Below are positions 61,975-64,000 of a stretch of DNA of 64,000 bases, piece after piece. The stretch lies in contig NZ_CP090376.1 of the NCBI RefSeq assembly GCF_022836875.1, positions 744,001-808,000 on the forward strand. The letters run 5' to 3'. Each line of letters opens with the position of its first letter. Position 1 is the first letter of the stretch. The stretch comes from Flavobacterium enshiense. Lineage in GTDB: Bacteria > Bacteroidota > Bacteroidia > Flavobacteriales > Flavobacteriaceae. A program made the translations under genes and the position numbers. The notes below the pieces were generated by a model. It did not search any database and had not been told where the DNA came from. It saw only the letters and a list, made by a program, of their open reading frames with translations.

Positions 61975-63215
61975 TGACCACTTCCGGAAGAATTGAACTA
62001 ATGGCGCCGGCAGGAAATTTCGAATCGATGCAGGCCGCTTTGGACAATGGTTGTGATTCCATTTATTTTGGAGTGGAGCAGCTGAATATGCGTGCGCGTG
62101 CCACGGTAAATTTCGTAATGGATGATTTACCGGAAATTGCCCGCCGTTGTAACGAAAAAAACGTCAGAACCTATCTGACTTTAAATACGATCATTTATGA
62201 TCACGATTTGTCGGTTGTGAAAACATTGCTTACCAAAGCCAAGGAATCAGGAATAACAGCGGTGATTGCTTCGGACCAGGCGGTTATCATGACGGCAAAA
62301 ACGATGGGGATTGAGGTGCATATTTCGACCCAGTTGAATGTTACGAACATTGAAACCGTAAAATTCTACAGTCTGTTTGCCGACACTATCGTATTGTCTC
62401 GGGAACTGAGTTTGCGTCAAGTAAAGAAAATTACCGATGAAATCGAAAGGGAACAGATCAAAGGACCATCAGGGAATCTGGTGGAAATTGAAATATTCGG
62501 ACACGGAGCTCTGTGCATGGCAGTTTCAGGGAAATGTTACCTGAGCCTGCATTCGCATAATTCGTCTGCAAACCGAGGGGCGTGCAAACAAAATTGCCGT
62601 AAAAAATATACGGTTATCGATCAGGAAAGCGGATTTGAAATTGAAATCGATAACGAATACATGATGTCGCCTAAAGATTTATGTACGATTGATTTTCTGG
62701 ATCAGGTAATTGATTCGGGCATCAAAGTACTGAAAATCGAAGGACGTGGAAGAGCTGCGGATTATGTGGCAACCGTAGTGAGAACCTACAGGGAAGCCAT
62801 CGATGCCTATTACGAGGGGACGTTTACCAAAGAAAAGATAAACACTTGGATGGAAGATTTGTCGACTGTGTATAACCGCGGATTTTGGTCGGGTTATTAC
62901 TTGGGACAAAAATTAGGAGAATGGTCAGACAATCCGGGTTCGAGCGCCACTCAGAAAAAGGTATATGTTGGTAAAGGAATGCATTATTTTCCGAAATCGG
63001 GTGTGGCCGAGTTCAAAATAGAGGCTTACGATATCAAAAAAGGCGATAAACTTCTGATTACAGGCCCAAGCACGGGAGCTCAGGAACTGGTTTTAGAAGA
63101 AATGCTGGTAAACGATCAGGATTCCGAAAAGGCAACCAAAGGCGACAGTTGTACGCTGAAAGTTCCGTTCCGTATCCGTTTGTCGGACAAGATGTATAAA
63201 ATTGTAGAGAACTAA
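61974..63215 (+). CDS. trhP: U32 family protein, probable TrhP tRNA hydroxylase
   Basis: This 413-residue member of the peptidase U32 family begins L-M-A-P-A-G-N-F-E-S-M-Q-A-A. It has the family cysteine cluster G-K-C-Y and R-G-A-C-K-Q-N-C-R at about 185-208, which in relatives holds an iron-sulfur cluster. The next segment, K-I-E-G-R-G-R-A-A-D-Y-V, is diagnostic. Escherichia coli TrhP (YegQ) is needed for O2-independent, prephenate-dependent 5-hydroxyuridine formation at tRNA U34, the same product as TrhO. The C-terminal domain (about 331-413) is the U32 C-terminal beta-barrel. Both ends overlap neighbours by one base. Confidence 0.9.
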   Translation: MTTSGRIELMAPAGNFESMQAALDNGCDSIYFGVEQLNMRARATVNFVMDDLPEIARRCNEKNVRTYLTLNTIIYDHDLSVVKTLLTKAKESGITAVIASDQAVIMTAKTMGIEVHISTQLNVTNIETVKFYSLFADTIVLSRELSLRQVKKITDEIEREQIKGPSGNLVEIEIFGHGALCMAVSGKCYLSLHSHNSSANRGACKQNCRKKYTVIDQESGFEIEIDNEYMMSPKDLCTIDFLDQVIDSGIKVLKIEGRGRAADYVATVVRTYREAIDAYYEGTFTKEKINTWMEDLSTVYNRGFWSGYYLGQKLGEWSDNPGSSATQKKVYVGKGMHYFPKSGVAEFKIEAYDIKKGDKLLITGPSTGAQELVLEEMLVNDQDSEKATKGDSCTLKVPFRIRLSDKMYKIVEN

Positions 63216-63445
63216 TGGTCATCATCACATTACAAAGAGACAAATGCATCGGTTGTAATTATTGTGTGGAAATGGCTCCGGCGCAGTTTCAGATGTCTAA
63301 AAAAGACGGGAAAACTGTGTTGCTGAAATCAGTTGATACCAAAGGATTCCATACTTTAAAATCGCCTGATCATTCTATCGTTGAAAATTGTGAACTGGCA
63401 GAAAAAGCCTGCCCTGTGAAAATAATTTCGGTAAAGGAAGTTTGA
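63215..63445 (+). CDS. Single-cluster 4Fe-4S ferredoxin
   Basis: This 76-residue ferredoxin has C11-I-G-C14-N-Y-C17 and a distal K-A-C-P near residue 67, together one [4Fe-4S] site. The intervening sequence is extended compared with two-cluster ferredoxins. It starts within the trhP stop (one-base overlap), so it is translationally coupled. An electron-donor role for the iron-sulfur enzyme TrhP is a reasonable inference. It is the last gene of the operon. Confidence 0.93.
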   Translation: MVIITLQRDKCIGCNYCVEMAPAQFQMSKKDGKTVLLKSVDTKGFHTLKSPDHSIVENCELAEKACPVKIISVKEV

Positions 63446-63471
63446 GACAAAAATGCCGCGATACAAATTAT

Positions 63472-63507
63472 AAAACCTGTCCTGTATAAATACTGGGCAG
63501 GTTTTTT
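63472..63507. terminator. Rho-independent terminator after the ferredoxin gene
   Basis: aaaacctgtcc pairs with gggcaggtttt (one G-U) around a 12-base loop, with a T run. A-rich on the left, so it may also serve the convergent gene at 63542. Confidence 0.85.
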
Positions 63508-63541
63508 ATGTTATAGATTTACTTATTTTAAAAATTCAGAA

Positions 63542-64000
63542 TCAGAGCTCAACCCCTTCATGTGATTCTCCAGGAACTGATGAACTCACGTTTGTATTCT
63601 CTTTTGTAACTACTTTTCCTTCATGCATCCAGGCATCAAACAATCGGTAGCCAATGGAAAATACGATTGGACCCACAAATAAACCGATAAACCCGGACAT
63701 CATGAACCCGCCAATAACACCAAGGAAAATAACCAGTACGGGAACGGAGGCTCCTTTGCCTAAAAGCAGTGGTTTCAACACATTGTCGGATAAGCCGCTA
63801 ACCGCGAAAAATATTGACCATAAAATAGCTGTAGTAGTACTGTCGCCGCTTGAAAAAAGGTAAATGATTACCCCGATATTAATGATGATAGGGCCGATTT
63901 GTAAAATGGATAATATCAGACAGATCAGAGTCAGGACTCCCGCAAAAGGGACACCACAGAGAAACAATCCAAAGGCCTGGATGATGGTTTGTATTACCGC
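63542..64000 (-). CDS. AI-2E family transporter/permease, N-terminus cut by window edge
   Basis: The frame is open from the right edge to the stop at 63542 and shows the last 152 residues of a membrane protein. Hydrophobic helices and the segments A-V-S-G-L-S-D-N-V-L-K-P-L-L-L-G and V-F-L-G-V-I-G-G-F-M-M-S-G-F-I-G-L-F-V-G-P are signatures of the AI-2E exporter family (PerM/YdiK type). Despite the name, most members have no proven link to autoinducer-2. The tail is short and acidic. The start lies outside the window. Confidence 0.88.
   Translation of the reverse strand, partial: AVIQTIIQAFGLFLCGVPFAGVLTLICLILSILQIGPIIINIGVIIYLFSSGDSTTTAILWSIFFAVSGLSDNVLKPLLLGKGASVPVLVIFLGVIGGFMMSGFIGLFVGPIVFSIGYRLFDAWMHEGKVVTKENTNVSSSVPGESHEGVEL

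Noticed and set aside
1-64000. tRNA, rRNA, CRISPR, prophage or insertion-sequence features
   Set aside because: No cloverleaf, ribosomal RNA, spaced direct-repeat array, transposase or phage gene was recognised on reading. A computed scan (tRNAscan, ISfinder) would be decisive.

Overview
This window looks like a chromosomal segment of a Flavobacterium-like member of the Flavobacteriaceae (Bacteroidota). Three things point there. Promoters carry the Bacteroidota -7 element TAnnTTTG, sometimes with an upstream TTG. Marker genes are typical of that group: SprE/PorW of the type IX secretion and gliding machinery, DUF4292, DUF4254, DUF5687, DUF6341/DUF6427-like proteins, an HU-CCDC81/SPOR protein, and an ATP synthase cluster that lacks atpD and atpC. 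The base composition is AT-rich. I see no rRNA, tRNA, CRISPR array, transposase or prophage.

Layout. 1-2464 (minus): a secreted LTD/CotH-kinase protein cut by the left edge. 2669-14878 (plus): a Wzx/Wzy-type surface-polysaccharide cluster with a lipoprotein, flippase, acyltransferase, four glycosyltransferases, three polymerase/ligase-like membrane proteins, UDP-xylose synthase and a WcaJ-type initiating transferase. It is closed by a convergent CapK-like adenylate-forming enzyme that is divergent from purD. 17684-23634: two outer-membrane beta-barrel proteins, small membrane proteins, upp, and a DUF4254/heptosyltransferase pair. 23659-28108: a ferredoxin reductase and a PadR-controlled ABC exporter operon. 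28258-37155: sprE, bactofilin, atpZ and a DUF6168-like gene, then atpBEFHAG from its own promoter, with a terminator-like hairpin after atpE. 37240-44169: a GNAT acetyltransferase, second flippase, dut, sugar nucleotidyltransferase, TPR protein, DUF4292 lipoprotein and a catalytically degenerate EnvC-like M23 protein. 44225-48961: thioesterase, HU-SPOR protein, dprA, trpS, plsC. 49051-51808 (minus): lipoprotein, ECF sigma factor, and a single protein with an anti-sigma-like N-terminus, one transmembrane helix, a long linker and an outer-membrane barrel. Then come recA, a three-gene RND efflux operon, a Ca2+/H+ exchanger, an operon of trhO, a U32/TrhP-type protein and a ferredoxin, and an AI-2E-family permease cut by the right edge.

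The most notable points are the following. The trhO-trhP-ferredoxin operon puts the O2-dependent and the O2-independent tRNA U34 hydroxylases in one transcript, and both enzymes end in the same roughly 80-residue domain. The sigma operon encodes a regulator predicted to span both membranes. A terminator-like hairpin lies inside the ATP synthase operon. Several intergenic palindromes look like dispersed chromosomal repeats.
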